Source: Niebla homalea (taxonomy: Eukaryota > Ascomycota > Lecanoromycetes > Lecanorales > Ramalinaceae). Taken from it: a DNA stretch of 64,000 nt. The notes beneath the pieces were generated by a model. That model did not search any database. It worked only from the letters and a program-made list of their open reading frames with translations, and was not told where the DNA came from. Location of the stretch: assembly GCA_019925105.1 (NCBI GenBank), contig JAHGAU010000030.1, positions 620,001-684,000 of the forward strand, read 5' to 3'. Both the position numbers and the translations under genes were made by a program. Positions 1 to 12,289 of this stretch are shown here, piece after piece (position 1 is the stretch's first letter; each line of letters opens with the position of its first letter).

Positions 1-3000
1 AAACGAAAGAAAACTTAAAGCGGTTTAAAATTTAAATTAATAAAAAAAAAATAATTAATTAAAACTTTAAAGTAATTATTTATTATTATAATAAATAAAA
101 TATATTTATTATATTTTATAAAAATTAAAAAAAAAACTATATTAAAAAGTATAAAAAGGGAAAATACGGTTCTTTACTTAAGGCTTAAAATTATTAATTA
201 TAGGCTTCCTCCGGTAACGAAAAGACTTAATTCCTTAAAACGTATAAAGAAATATTTTATTATTATATTAAACGTAACGTTAATAAAGATATATAATAAC
301 GTTTTAAATAAAAGGATTATTAAAAAAAAATTACTTAAAATAATTCGGCTATAAAATAAAATTATAAATATTTATTAATATTTTAAATATTAAAATTATA
401 AATATATTATTATAAAATATTAATATTATAAAATATACGGTTTACGTTAAAAATTATAATATTTATAAATATATAAAAATAATAATTAAGGGGCTTATAA
501 AAAACGTATTTAAATACGTTATATATAATAAGGAAGGATACTTAATATAGGATTTTAAGTATATAATAAAAGTTAAGGAAATTAAACGTAAAAAAACCCG
601 GATAACCGTAAAAATCTAACGGTATAATACGTATAGAATTAATTTAACGGATTAATTAAAGGTAACCTTAAAATATAAACTTAATTAATTAAATAATAAG
701 GGGTAAATAACGGTAATAAATAAAATTAAAAAAAGAAATTCCTTATAATTTTAATTTTAAGGGTTAACCGTTTTACGTCTTTAATAATAATTAAGAAGGT
801 ATTAAGTTAAAAAACGCTTAACTTTAATAAGAAGTCCGTAACTTAAACGGGTATAAATAAAGGAACCTTTATAAAAATTAATATATAATATATTAACGCT
901 TTTAAAAATAATATAATATAACGTCCGTAATAAAAAAATTAAAATAATAATATTAATATTTAAGTTTAAAAAAGTTAAAAACGTTAATATTATAATAATA
1001 TAAGAATTATTATATAATTTATATATATATTTATTTATTAATTTAAAGAAAAAGTTTTATTTAACCTTTAAAGGGGATAAAATAACCAGAATATATTTCT
1101 TTATAAATAAATAGCTTAACGTAAATAATTAGGATATTATTTATTACGGTAAAAACCTTTATATACTTTATATTATAAAAAAAAAGGACTTAAGGGGCGA
1201 CCTTAATATTTATAATATATATAACCCGCCGCCGGTTAATAAGGAAAAACCGTTTATAATATTATTATTTAAAGAAATCTTAATTACTTTAAATAAGTAT
1301 ATATTGCTTAAAGACTTTAATTTATATTATTATATATAAAATAAAAAAAAGCGTATAATAAATTATATTAAATTAAATAATTTATTAATAATTACCGTTT
1401 AAGTTAACTTCTTATTATTAATATTATAAAGGATTATTACGTAAAAAAGTTATAAATTTAAAATAACGATTAATTTAATTTTTAATATAGAAAAGGTTAT
1501 TAACGCGGTTATAATATATAAGTTATAAAAGGATTTAAAATATAGCTTAAATTATATACTGATATAAATAACTTTAAATTAAACCGTTAATAAAACCTTA
1601 TTATTACCAATAAGGAAAGCGTAAAAAATAATTAAGGTAACGGAGGTTTATAAGAAAGCAGAAAAAACGGTAATATAATTTATAAACCTTTTTTAATTAA
1701 ATAATAAAAACCAAATCGACCTCTTTATAAAGTAAATAATAAAAATATTAAATAAAGTAATTAATAAAATAATCTTAATAATAAAACTTTCTTAAAGAGT
1801 TAAAACTTATTAAAATAAAAAATATATAACTATAATTATAAGGGTAAAAAAATTAATACAGTAAGCTTTTAAATATAAAAATTAAAAAATATTTAATAAA
1901 TTAAGGATTACTTAAGAAAAAAAGGAAAAGATTATTAAAAAATTAAATAAATATATTTTTAATTTACGGTATGTAACTTAATGGTTTTACTTTATAATAT
2001 TTAAAAGTTAATAAAATATAATAAGGAATAAAATAAGAAATTAAAGTTTATTTTTAAATTCCCGCCTTTTAAAAAATTCAATAATATATTAATTAATATT
2101 TTTAACGGTAAAATTAAGGCCCTTAAAAGAAAATTTTTCCCCCTCCGTTAGAAATTAACTTAAACGATATTAATAACGTTATATATTCCGACCCCGTATT
2201 AATAAATAAAATAATAATATAAAATATAATAATTAAAGTAATTAATAAATTAAAGAAGAATAAAACTTTAAAATTAAATAAAATCTTTAATAGATTCTTA
2301 TTAATAATAATATTATTATTTAAAAGGGTTTTTATTTATTTTTTTTAAATATATTTTAATATCGGTTATTATTTACGTAAATTTAAAAAAACGAAAACGA
2401 TTATCCTTAAAAAGTTTATTAAGCCGGATTACTTTAAAATAAAGTCTTATAAACCTATTATATTCCTTTATACGTTAAGGAAAACCTTAAAGACAATAAT
2501 AATAAAGATCCTTAATAATTATATAAAGAATTACGGACTTTTCCCCGATTAATAAATAAAAATAAAGAGAAATTAGTTAATAAAAATAATTTTTAAAAAA
2601 TTAATTAACAATATATATACGGTATAAGGTTATAAGAAAAATATATTATAAATCTTTTTTTTTCTTAATATTATAAGTATTTTCAATAAAATAAATTTTT
2701 AAAGGTTATTATATAATTTAAGGAAAAAAGGGATATTATCCTTCTTAATGAAATAAATAAAGAGTTTTTAAGCAATTAAATTACGTTAATTAACTTAAAA
2801 TAAAAAATAAGTTTAATAAAGCTTATTATAATAAGGATTCCTTAAGGATTGTTTATTTCTTTTATATTATTTTTATTCTTTAACGGTTTATTAATTAAAA
2901 AGTTTATTAAGTTAAAATAAAAGGTTTAAGTTAAAAACTTTATTAACGATATTTACCTTTTAGCCTATAATACCTTTATATATATAAATTATTTAAAATT

Positions 3001-4788
3001 AAAATAAGCTTATAAAGTTTATTTTTAATAAATAAAAATTTACGGGGCTTAATATATATTATATAAATACGAGTTTATTTATATAATTAAGAGCCTAAAG
3101 CTATATAATATAATAGTTACTATAGACTTAAATAAAATTACGGTAAAATCGGATATTAATATTAAAATCTTTAACCTTTAAATAAATAAAAAGTTTAATT
3201 AAAAAGATTATATAAAAAAGGTTTAAAAGAAGATAACTTTATAAGAAAAAAACCTTATTTACCTTATTATATCAATATAGGGAGTTACGTTATAAAAGGT
3301 TTAGACCGTTTATTAGGCTATAATAAAGCCAGTTATAATATATATTATAGCTATCTAATATATATTTAAGGGTATTCCGGGATATAAGAAGGAGTTTAAT
3401 TAAATATTATAGAAAGTCCAGAACCGATATTTAAAAGTAATTAATAATACTTATAAAATAACCCTTATCCCGGTATTAAAGTTTAAACTTTTTATACTGT
3501 TAATTAAAATTTTATTAAATTAAATAATCGCTTATAAATAAAATTAAAAAGATATATATATTTAATTATAATAATAAGAAACGGGCGGATCCGCTAGAAT
3601 CTTAATAAATATTAAATTAAAAAAAATAAACTAAAGATATATATCCCTTTTTTTATTAAAATAAAATAAAAATAAATTAAAAAAAATTAACCTTACCGGT
3701 ATCCCGGAAATTAATTTAAACGTATATAAATTCCCGTTAAATATAAAAGAAATTAAGATTAAAAGGATTTAAAAAATAAAAATTATAACGATCGTTTTAT
3801 AAATTATAATAAAGTAAATTAAACGTTAATAAAAATATAAAGACTTTATACTTTAAGGTTATTATTATTTAACTCTTAATAATAAAAAGATTATTAATAA
3901 ATATCTCCGTTATTATAATATTATAAGGAAAAATAATAATATATTAACGATTTAATTCCGGACGGATAAAAATAATTTAATTTATTTCTTATTTACTATA
4001 TATATCAGAAATCGGATAAACGCCGGATATAAATATAAATAAAGAAAATAAAATATTATATATATCTTTATTTTTTATTCCTTATTTATAAAGGTTAAAT
4101 TAAGATTTATTATAAAAGTTAATACTTATAATTATCGTTAAATATTATTTATAAAATAAAATATTTAAATAACCGTTAAATTTATAATATTTACCGGATT
4201 ATTATTATAGTTTAACCTTATTATAAAAATAAATAAGGTTATTAAAGACCTTATAAAAAAGGCTTATTATTAATTAAAGAAAAAAAGAAAAGCGGAAACC
4301 GGTTATATTAATTATATAAACCGGAAAGCATCTTTTATAATTATAAGGATATAATAATAAACGTTTATTAAAAGTCTTTAAAAAAATTAACGGCGATAAT
4401 AATATAAAAGGGGTATATATTAAACGCGTAAATATTAATAAAAATATTTAAAAGCGTTACATAAAATTAAGGTAATATAAACGTATAAAGGAATAGAAGA
4501 ATAATAAATTTAAAAATAACCCTTATAAGGATACGGTTATAATATTATAAATTTTCTTAAAAAAGTTAAAATATAAAAAGTATATAAATAAATTAATATT
4601 TTTTAAATAGCCGTTAATATCCTTTACCTTAAGGGATAAAGGGTAAAGGCCTGGTAAACGCCGGTTTTTACTTTAACGTTATAAGTATCAGGTTTTTACG
4701 GTTATTAATAAAGCTAAAAAACCGCGTATTAAGGAACGCCGGAATTAGCTTAACTAAATCCGTAATATAAATCAATCAATCAATCAAT
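1..4788 (+). mobile_element. LINE copy A (Tad-type non-LTR retrotransposon), 5' end outside window
   Basis: RIP-degraded non-LTR retrotransposon in forward orientation. It starts inside ORF1 at the window edge and runs through an endonuclease, a reverse transcriptase and a C-terminal region to an (AATC)n tail at 4770-4788. The same sequence recurs collinearly in copies E, H, I and K and in reverse in B, D and J, which fixes the 3' end. The last 150 bp before the tail are the best conserved part of the family. Assignment to the Tad clade rests on the protein order EN-RT-Cys/His tail and on Tad-like motifs read through stops; this is recognition by eye, not a database result. Confidence 0.88.
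930..4520 (+). pseudogene. LINE ORF2 remnant (endonuclease-reverse transcriptase), copy A
   Basis: Read through stop codons, this encodes the LINE polyprotein that nicks target DNA and copies element RNA into it. An APE-type endonuclease lies at about 960-1700, with an IQEL-like block near 1000 and a DFNL block near 1310. The reverse transcriptase lies at about 2380-3270, with a YKPIML-like block near 2450, a GIP-GS-like block near 2835 and FINDIYLLAY near 2940, where the first catalytic Asp has become Asn. The region at 3280-4500 matches the usual Tad C-terminal domain, including a block of the type IRTGKIGLAYFL near 3970. Almost all stops are TAA/TAG where Gln or Trp is expected. The gene is dead, and upstream ORF1 is in a different frame. 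Confidence 0.8.
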
Positions 4789-5009
4789 ATTACCCTTAAA
4801 AACCACTGAAATTTAACCTATTTACGTACCCTTAGATTAATAAGGAGTGGTATTTACTAAGGGCATTATCCCTTATTACTTTTGGAGAAGTAATTAAAAT
4901 TTTAGAACCCAGTTGCAATATTGTATGGGGTCGGGGTGGAATATATTTAGTAAGGAAACGATAACGATTTAAGCCACGGACATTAAAACTATTACTTAAG
5001 TTTCCAATA
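4789..5009. other. Unassigned block between two LINE fragments, weakly mutated
   Basis: This 220 bp stretch matches none of the LINE or LTR copies in the window. Unlike its surroundings it keeps many CA and TG dinucleotides, for example around 4905-4950, so it was probably single-copy when RIP acted. It is either original host DNA or the edge of an element not otherwise present here. No reading frame stands out. Confidence 0.5.
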
Positions 5010-5223
5010 TTTAATAAACTCCCGTTACCGCCCCTTTACTTTATATATTTACCCTTTAATATTTATTTTTACCCTTTACCGGTATCTTTATTATTGCCTT
5101 TTAAGCTTCCCTTGAACACCTTAATTCTTTTAATCCTACTTTTACCCTCTTATAGAAGTCCCTTATTTCTTATAGTTTCATTTATAATATCGGCTAGATC
5201 TTTAACGTAATAGCCGCTTATTC

Positions 5224-5384
5224 TGTCACGAGAAATGCGGTATGCATAAAGTGAGTGGGTGTAATACGTATGATAAGTAGCTATCTAGCTATGAAGGTGG
5301 GAAATATAAGTGTGCGCGCCAAGCACCGGAACAAGGTAAGTCCGCTCCGTGCCAAGGAATCCTCCCATGATCCATACCGTAACA
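5224..5384 (-). repeat. LTR (3' LTR of gag-only element 1)
   Basis: 161 bp, beginning TGTCACGAG on the plus strand and ending CCGTAACA. It pairs with 7081-7241: equal length, 13 differences, all transitions (11 read G-to-A and 2 C-to-T going from this copy to the other). This is the less mutated LTR. The short open frame overlapping it at 5255-5458 is accidental. Confidence 0.9.
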
Positions 5385-7063
5385 ATATACCTATAAAAAA
5401 GAGAAAAAAGCGACGTCCTCATCGCAGTATATCCATTATAAAATATTATGAATTTTAATAACCTCGGTAATAAAGGTAATTAAGAGTAAGCCCCGAGTAT
5501 ATAAATAACGTTATTCGCATATATAATTGTTGAGAAGTAAAGGGTGGTGAAATCGTATATTAAAAAAATAACCGAAAAAGGGTATAAACCGAGTAATTAT
5601 CGTGATCTACCCGGAAAATAATCGTGATTTTTAAGTATTACGATTAAGTTAAATCGCTTAAAAACGTAATCTCCGAAATATTCCTAAATTATAATATACT
5701 TAGTCCGTAAGCAATTTATAAGCGTACCAGCGGTATTTTTGCTTATTAATAAAATCGTAATTTTCTTAATAAATATTATTGAAATTAACTTTAATATATT
5801 TAAGGACGTTATTATTAGGGATATAAAGGAACGGACTAAGGTTATCGTTATTAATAAACTCGGCTTAATATATTAATATATAATTTGTAATAAGGAGCTT
5901 TTATCCAAGGTAAAAGCCTTAATTTAAGTAGTTATTATAGGGTAAATAAAAACGTTAATTATAATTAAATCATTTATCGCGATCGTAATTATTAACGGTA
6001 TTTAATTTCATTTGCTATAAATAGGGTATTTTATTATAAGTACGGTATTACTTAAGTTATGTAATTTACCGAATTTGCACCTAAGACATAAAGAGATCCA
6101 TATTTAAACCAGGGAATAATAAAGTACTCTATAAGGAGGGTTCGAATTTAATAAAGGTTAATTATAAGTTACTCTTTAGATTATAGTTAAGTCTTTTAAT
6201 TAAAGTTATAACTTAACCGATAAACGTAATTACTAATTTTTAATCTGCAGTATCTTTACGTATATATTATATTTAATTTAATTAATTAAAGAGCTAATGC
6301 TCCGGAATTCCGAATTAAAATTTAAAAATATTATAAAGAAGACTTATTCTATTAAAAAGCTTTATTTAAGTTATATTACTTATTTCTAAAGTCTATTAAT
6401 TATAAGCCTTATTTAATCCACTCGGATTTATAAAAACAAAAACTAAATACTTCTTAATAAGATTAATAAACTTAATTTTATAAATAATCTTAAGCCGCTT
6501 AATAAAGGTATAAACGTTATTAATACCATTAAAGTATTTAAGCTCTTTAATATAAAAGCGGTCTTTTTCTAAGGATAGGGTTAAAGATATAAACTTTTCC
6601 TTTTTTTCTCTTATAAAGTATTACCGTTATTATTAAGGTTCTTATTAACTGAATATTCTTAACGGCGTCATTCTTTTAAAAATATACGTATCCTTTTAAG
6701 TTCTATAACTTTAATTTAAAAACTATTGAATTTTATATTAAAATTCATATTTATAGTTTTAATTTGGGCGGTAAGCGCCTTAATAATATCTTTGTTAATT
6801 ATTTTTAAAGGCTTTTTCTTTTTAAGCTTTTAAAATTCTTATTAAGGGTTTTAAGGAGGTTACGGTATCTATCCCGAGCGAATAATACGGCCTTATTTAT
6901 CTTTAAATATAAAATAGGATATCGTTAAAGGGCCTTTTAAAGGGATTAACGATTTAAATATTAGAGAAATACGTTTAACGCGGTTATATAAGAGCTATAA
7001 CGTTATTACCTTAACTTAAGGCAGATAAAGGTTATACTTAAATCTATAAGAACTGTTAAACTC
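5385..7063 (-). pseudogene. gag-like remnant of LTR element 1
   Basis: Interior of the element, homologous at nucleotide level to the interior of 24186-26226. For example, the reverse complement of about 6870-7020 matches about 24420-24600. No continuous frame survives. By analogy with copy 2 it coded for one capsid-like protein. No protease, reverse transcriptase or integrase motif is visible, and the length excludes them. Confidence 0.5.
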
Positions 7064-7078
7064 TAACTATTACTACTA
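7064..7078 (-). other. Primer-binding site of LTR element 1
   Basis: Two bases inside the 5' LTR, the minus strand reads TAGTAGTAATAGTTA, which is TGGTAGCAATAGCTTA (copy 2, 24361) after G-to-A and C-to-T changes. TGGTAGC equals the first seven bases of the Ty1-type site that pairs with the 3' end of initiator methionine tRNA; the tRNA identity is inferred. Confidence 0.6.
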
Positions 7079-7080
7079 TT

Positions 7081-7241
7081 TATTACGAGAAATACGGTAT
7101 ATATAAAATGAGTAGGTATAATACGTATAATAAATAGCTATCTAGCTATAAAGGTGGGAAATATAAGTATGCGCGCCAAGCACCGGAACAAGGTAAGTCC
7201 GCTCCGTACCAAGGAATCCTCCCATGATCCATACCGTAACA
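7081..7241 (-). repeat. LTR (5' LTR of gag-only element 1)
   Basis: 161 bp partner of 5224-5384. Its outer end reads CCGTAACA at 7234-7241 and its inner end is RIP-mutated from TGTCACG to TATTACG. As 5' LTR of a minus-strand element it would have held the promoter. Confidence 0.9.
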
Positions 7242-7799
7242 TATTCCGTCGTAAATAATCCGTTTAAGGCTGTTATTACTTTTTATTTTATTTTAACCTT
7301 TTTACGTATTTAACGTATTATTTCTTTTACTTTTATTCCTAATTATTTATAAGTTTATCGCCTTTATTATTTCCGTTTTTATTTCATATACCCTTAACGC
7401 CGCCAGCCTTATATGTATTTTATATATATTTGTCGTTTTTCCCCCCGCTGCTGTCGCCGTTTTAACCTCCTTAACGCCCTTTTTATTTATTATTTTTTTA
7501 CGCGTTTTATACGTTCCTTTACGTATATCTTATTAATTATAATTCTTTTATTAATTTAATAACCGTTTATTACCTTATTATCATATTGTTTATATGATTT
7601 CCCGTTGCCTTTATTAATATAGATTATTTACCCGTATATTCCCTTATTTTTTACTATTATATTATTTATACTTATCGCAATTAAAGTATTAGCCTCGCTA
7701 TTACTTAAGCTATACGTATACGTATCGTTTTGGACCTTTAAGGTCCCTTTATTCGTCGTTATTATTTAAGGTTTAATAATATAATATTATTAAATTAAT

Positions 7800-8190
7800 A
7801 TAAAATATATATATCCGCTTAAACTTTAAGAAATCTTAAATAAAAAAAATAAAAAAAGGATATCTTTTTTTATTAAAATAAAATTAAAATAAATTAAGAA
7901 GGAAATTAATTTAATTTATTATTTAAAAAATTAATATAAATATGTATAAACCGTTACCCGTTATAAAGGAAGTAGAAATTAAAAAAATTATAAAAATAAA
8001 AATAATATTAATTTTTAAATAAATAAAAATATTATAAATTAAACCTCTACATATATATAAAGGATCGATCCCTTAAAAACGGCGGTATTTAACTTTTAAC
8101 AATAAAATACTTATTAATAAATACGGCTCCGTTATTACAAAATTATAAAAAAGGGTAATGATGTATTAATAAATCAACTCTGGACGGGAA
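7800..8190 (+). mobile_element. LINE fragment M (ORF2 C-terminal part)
   Basis: About 390 bp matching copy A from roughly 3600 to 3980, the region after the reverse transcriptase, in forward orientation. Both ends are abrupt: fragment F lies to the left and a gypsy LTR scrap to the right. The 35 bp at 7766-7799 are not assigned. No domain is recognisable within such a short, mutated piece. Confidence 0.65.
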
Positions 8191-8388
8191 ATGGTTAAAA
8201 GGTAAAGGGTATATTACGTATAATTAAAGATATTAAAGTATAGAAATATAAAAGTGAAGGGGCCGAAGGCCCTAATATACCCAGTCGGTAACACTCCTGG
8301 GTACCGGACTATCCCCGGGCTTAGCCCAGGGTAGGCCCGGTAGGGCCTACTCCTGAGCTACTAACACCCCTGAACCCTGCCACTATAT
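8191..8388 (-). mobile_element. Fragment of a Gypsy1-type LTR
   Basis: The reverse complement of about 52265-52468, the 3' half of the Gypsy1 LTR, matches this stretch almost throughout, including the GC-rich CCCGGGCTTAGCCC-type palindrome at about 8312-8333. It lacks the terminal 25 bp of the LTR and its upstream half, so it is a broken piece rather than a solo LTR. It is clearly less RIP-mutated than the LINE pieces on both sides. Confidence 0.75.
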
Positions 8389-9940
8389 ATAAAGGCAAAA
8401 AAGGCGGTAATACGGTTAATAAAGCTTCCTTAGTTAAATAATAAAGATTAAATTAACCCCTTTATAAAGTAATTAATAAAAACATTAAATAAAATAATTA
8501 ATTTGATAATCTCAATAATAAAACCATCTTCAAAAGTTAAAAATTATTAAAAGTAAAGAATATATAGTAATATAAATATAAAAATAAAAACGTTAATTAA
8601 GTAAGTTATTAAATATAGGAGTTAAAAGATATTTATATAATTAAAAAAACTATAAAAAAAGGGTTATCAAAAAGGCTAAATAAATATACTTCCGGTTAAT
8701 AGTTTACGAGTTGACCGTTTCTCCTTATAAAGTATAAAAGTTAATAAAATATAATAAGGAGTAAAATAAAAACTTTAAACTTATTTATAAATTCCCGTTT
8801 CTTAAAAAGGTATAATAATTTAATAATTAATACTTTTAACAGTAAAGTTAAACCCCTTAAAAAAACTTTCTTTTTTCTTTTATTAAATATAAACTTAACG
8901 GATATTAAAGGAACTATATATTCCGATCCGGTAATTATTAATAAAGAAATAATTTTAAAGATAATAACTAAAGTATTAAATTAGAAAAAATTAAGTTTTT
9001 AAATTAAACGGAATTTTAAATAGATTTTTATTATTAATAATATTATTATTTAGAAAGGTTTTTCATTTATTTATTTTAAGTACATTTTAAGATTAATTAT
9101 TATTTTTATAAGTTTAAGGAGATTAAAATGGTTATTCTTAAAAAAACAAATTAAGCCGGATTACTTAAAGGTAAAAGTTTATAAACCGATTATATTCTTT
9201 TATATATTAAGGAAGGTTTTAAAAACGGTAATCGTAAAGATCCTTAATGACTATATAGAAAATAAACTCCTTCCGGATTAATAAATAAATATAAATAGAA
9301 AAAAACAAATAAAAATAACTTTAAAAGGTTTGGTTAATAATATATATATGGTATAAGGTTATAAGAAGAAATACATAATAAATCTTTTTTCCTTAAACGT
9401 TAATAAAGCTTTTAATAAAATAATTATAAAGATTATTATATAATTTACAGAATGAAAAGATATTGTGTTTCTTTATAAATTGAAAAAAAAAATTCTTAAA
9501 TAATTTAGGAATATTAATTATTTAAATTAAAAAGTAAACCAGATAAAACCAGTTATAATCGTAACATATTAAGGATTATTTAATTTTCTAATTTTATGCC
9601 TTTTCTTTAATAATCCGTCAATTATAAAGGTAATAAAGTTAAAATAAAGAATTTAAATAAAAAGCTTTATTAATAATATTTACCTTTCAACTTTTAATAT
9701 ATTAATTTATTTAAATTATCTAAAGTTAAAATAAGCTTATAAAGTCTATTTATAATTAATAAATACGTATAAAACTTAATTTACGCCGTATAAATATAAT
9801 TTTATTTATATAATTAAAAGCCCGAAACTATATAATATAATAGTTATAATAGATTTAAGTGGGGTTATAGTAAAACCGGAAGTGAATTTTAAAGTCTTCG
9901 GTTTTTAAATTAATAGAAAACTTAATTGAAAGGATTATTT
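8389..9940 (+). mobile_element. LINE fragment G (ORF2 linker and reverse transcriptase)
   Basis: This matches copy A from about 1640 to 3220 in forward orientation. It holds the segment between endonuclease and reverse transcriptase and most of the RT palm; the FINDIY-type block lies near 9665. It stops where the reverse-oriented 3' end of LINE L begins. Since fragment M covers a later part of the element, M and G cannot be two halves of one copy in this order. Confidence 0.72.
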
Positions 9941-10899
9941 TGATTGATTAATTTATTTATACTACGGATCTAATTAAGCTAATTCCGGCGTTCTTTAATA
10001 ATCGGTTATTAAGCTTTATTAATAACCGTAAAAACCTAACGTTTATAAAGTTGAGATTAAGAATTATATTTATTTAATTTTTATTTTTATTTTAAAGGAT
10101 AAAGAACCTTTATAATTATTTAAGGGAAATATTTTATTTATACGCTTTTTCTAAGAAAACCCATAATATTACGATTAAGTTTTTTTTAAGGATTACCTTA
10201 AGATTTATTACTTTTCCGTTTCTTTATAAGTTGTCAGGGACTCAATGAAGGATTCAGGAATTTAACTAGAATTTCAACTATGGGAGATAATATTATATGC
10301 ATGGACCCTTTTCTATGCTGGGTGCTATGCGCTAGGCCCAAATGGGCCTAGCGTTCTGGCTGCGCGCATGCCTGCCAGCACCACAGTCCTAATACCGTGA
10401 TATAAGTTTATTTTATATTATATTTTAGATAAAACCTTTAAGTACTTCTATTAATATATGTATTATTATTATTTTATTTATATATAACGTCCGTTATAAT
10501 AAACTTTATTATTATTTATAATAACCTCTTTTATTTTTTTTTAATATTAATAATAACCTTTAACTTTTATTAAGTATAACTTTTTCATTACTTTTTTTTT
10601 ATTCCGGGATTAATAACGGGGCTTTTTAATAAAAATTTTTAATAACTTCTTTTATCTTATTAATTAAGTTGAACTATAATAATAAATCTGTAATTATTAT
10701 AAATTTAATAATTATTCTAATATTTCTTTTATAATTAACATCCATAATAATCGTTAATTTTTACTTTCTTAATCAATTTAATTTTAATTTCCGTAAATCA
10801 TATATAAAAGATAAATATATGTATAGCGTTTTTTTTAAAATTTATAACAAACTTTTATTCGGTTATTAACGTATATAATAAGAAGGAAATAAGCTAAGT
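9941..10899 (-). mobile_element. LINE fragment L (3' end), split by a solo LTR
   Basis: This begins with the reversed tail (TTGATTGATT) at 9941 and the conserved 3' block TACTACGGATCTAATTAAGC, then continues leftward along the element, matching copy B at 12738-13570. A 171 bp solo LTR interrupts it at 10232-10402. It ends at 10899 against the next LTR element. Mutation is heavy. Confidence 0.75.
10232..10402. mobile_element. Solo LTR with palindromic core
   Basis: A 171 bp insertion within LINE L begins TGTCAGGGAC and ends ACCGTGATA (ancestral GTGACA). It is flanked by the 5 bp duplication TAAGT at 10227-10231 and 10403-10407, and the LINE reads continuously across it. It contains a 10 bp perfect inverted repeat, CGCTAGGCCC / GGGCCTAGCG, with a 4 bp loop near 10330-10354. 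It keeps CA and TG dinucleotides, so it was little touched by RIP. Orientation is uncertain. Confidence 0.8.
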
Positions 10900-11065
10900 T
10901 ATTATCACGGCATAAGCATGCGCATGTATCTACTATGTATAGGACTAGTACTAGTATCTTAGATAAAGGATATGGTCCTTAAAGCCTGCCTGTCCTTAAA
11001 TAGAATCACTTATTATATACTTATTACTTAAATATTATATCTATAGATATGCTATGTTTATAACA
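10900..11065 (+). repeat. 5' LTR of the truncated LTR element
   Basis: It starts TATTATCACGGCATAAGC (ancestral TGTTATCACGG) and ends TATAACA, directly before the primer-binding site. The right boundary was set by that site, since no second LTR copy exists in the window. The opening resembles the reverse-strand start of the solo LTR at 10232-10402 (TATCACGGTATTAGG), which may be a relative. Confidence 0.6.
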
Positions 11066-11080
11066 TAATAGCAATAACTT
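11066..11080 (+). other. Primer-binding site
   Basis: TAATAGCAATAACTT immediately follows the LTR. It equals the TGGTAGCAATAGCTT of the element at 24361 after G-to-A changes only. All three LTR elements with an internal region on view thus share the same primer type. Confidence 0.58.
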
Positions 11081-11170
11081 AATTAATATTATTGACCATT
11101 ACCAGCCAGCGTTGTAGCTATTGAATACCCTATTTTAATGGTTAAGATACTTAATTATTTAGATATTGAG

Positions 11171-11207
11171 CTCCGCAGCCCCATACTCCGCAGTTCCGTA
11201 CTCCGCA
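11171..11207 (+). repeat. 15 bp tandem repeat, 2.5 units
   Basis: CTCCGCAGCCCCATA, then CTCCGCAGTTCCGTA, then CTCCGCA, directly adjacent. The two full units differ by three transitions. The repeat lies in the leader between primer-binding site and gag. Role unknown. Confidence 0.8.
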
Positions 11208-12289
11208 TAATTAATAACCTTTTTACTGGTATCGTCGTATATCAAAAGAATTATAAAAGAAGGATTATAAGTTATTTTAAAATTATTATATAGTATATAA
11301 TATATAAACTATTAATTATTTATTTATTAATAGTATTAAAAATATTTATAATAGTGTTTCAAGGTAGGAACGGTATATCAGTTAAATATTAAATAGTAAT
11401 TACGAGTATTATTATAAATATTATAGAGTAATTACCAGCTTTTCCGAACATTAAGATATTAAAATCTTAATATCTTACCGTTCTTAATAAGTGGAATATA
11501 TAGAAATCCGTTTTAGGAAGGCATTATTTATTTTTTAATTTAATAAATTATTTTATATAGATTTTTCTTCTTTATTCTTATATATTCTGATCTTATTATT
11601 ATTTAATTATTAATATTTACTATTTACCTTTATTATTTAAACAGTTATTTATTAATAGTATTAATTTTGGAAATATTAATTTTAAAACCTCAATACTAAT
11701 AACTAATTACTATTTATTATTTACTATTTACTATCCTAAATATTAAATAAACATTTAAATATTAATATTATTATACTTATATTCTAATTGTTCAATTTCA
11801 ATTATATATAATACGCTTTTATAAGAAAGTACATTAATAAAGAGCTTAAATAACGTATCGGGCATATAGCCCATCGTTCTTTACGTCCTATAGCAGTAAT
11901 ATTAATATCTACTCTTCTTATAAGGCCTATTAAACGTAATTAAGAGATAAATGTAATTATATATCTATTAAATTGGGCTATCGATAAATTATTACTTAAG
12001 AAGGCCATCCGGAGATTCGACCAAAAGACATTATAGTACTATAGATTGTACTTTAAACCACCCTTTATTAAAAATATCCCAGACTACTCACTATAAAGGT
12101 TATTAATAAAAATATAAAATTTAATAGATTAAAATTTACTATTATAGAATTCTGGTTTAACTATATTATCTAATATAAATACATTAAGTGAATTAATTTC
12201 TAATATATTTGCTTCCGAAATTATTTTTTAAGAATTATCATTTAATCTATAGAACCGTATTAATATTAAGAATAATAATAATATGGGTA

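Larger units (their letters stand above)
5224..7241 (-). mobile_element. Non-autonomous gag-only LTR retrotransposon, copy 1
   Basis: A complete 2,018 bp LTR element lies on the minus strand: two 161 bp LTRs (TG...CA), a 5 bp target duplication TATTC on each side (5219-5223 and 7242-7246), a primer-binding site next to the 5' LTR, and about 1.7 kb of interior. It sits inside LINE copy F, whose sequence continues across the duplication. The interior is too short for pol and is related to that of the element at 24186-26226. It would therefore have depended on another element for reverse transcriptase and integrase, as in TR-GAG or TRIM-like elements; that class assignment is inference. Confidence 0.87.
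5010..7765 (-). mobile_element. LINE copy F, 5' (ORF1) fragment, split by an LTR element
   Basis: This is the reverse-strand 5' end of the LINE. The conserved ORF1 start, here mutated to ATAACGACG, lies at about 7754-7762, followed on the minus strand by the same ORF1 sequence as in copies D and J. The fragment is interrupted by the LTR element at 5224-7241 and resumes at 5010-5223. The left boundary at about 5010 is where similarity to copy D (around 21430) stops. The fragment carries no 3' end, so it was truncated by a later rearrangement. Confidence 0.72.

Noticed and set aside
4770..4788. AATC tandem repeats considered as a microsatellite or telomere-like repeat
   Set aside because: They occur only at the 3' end of LINE copies, in matching orientation, so they are the element tail. 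No TTAGGG arrays are present.
5255..5458. 67-codon open frame
   Set aside because: It overlaps the LTR of gag-only element 1 and runs into the element interior against the coding strand; there is no related frame in the second LTR.
8191..8388. Considered as a complete solo LTR
   Set aside because: It lacks the last 25 bp and the first half of the LTR seen at 51907-52493 and shows no target duplication, so it is a fragment.
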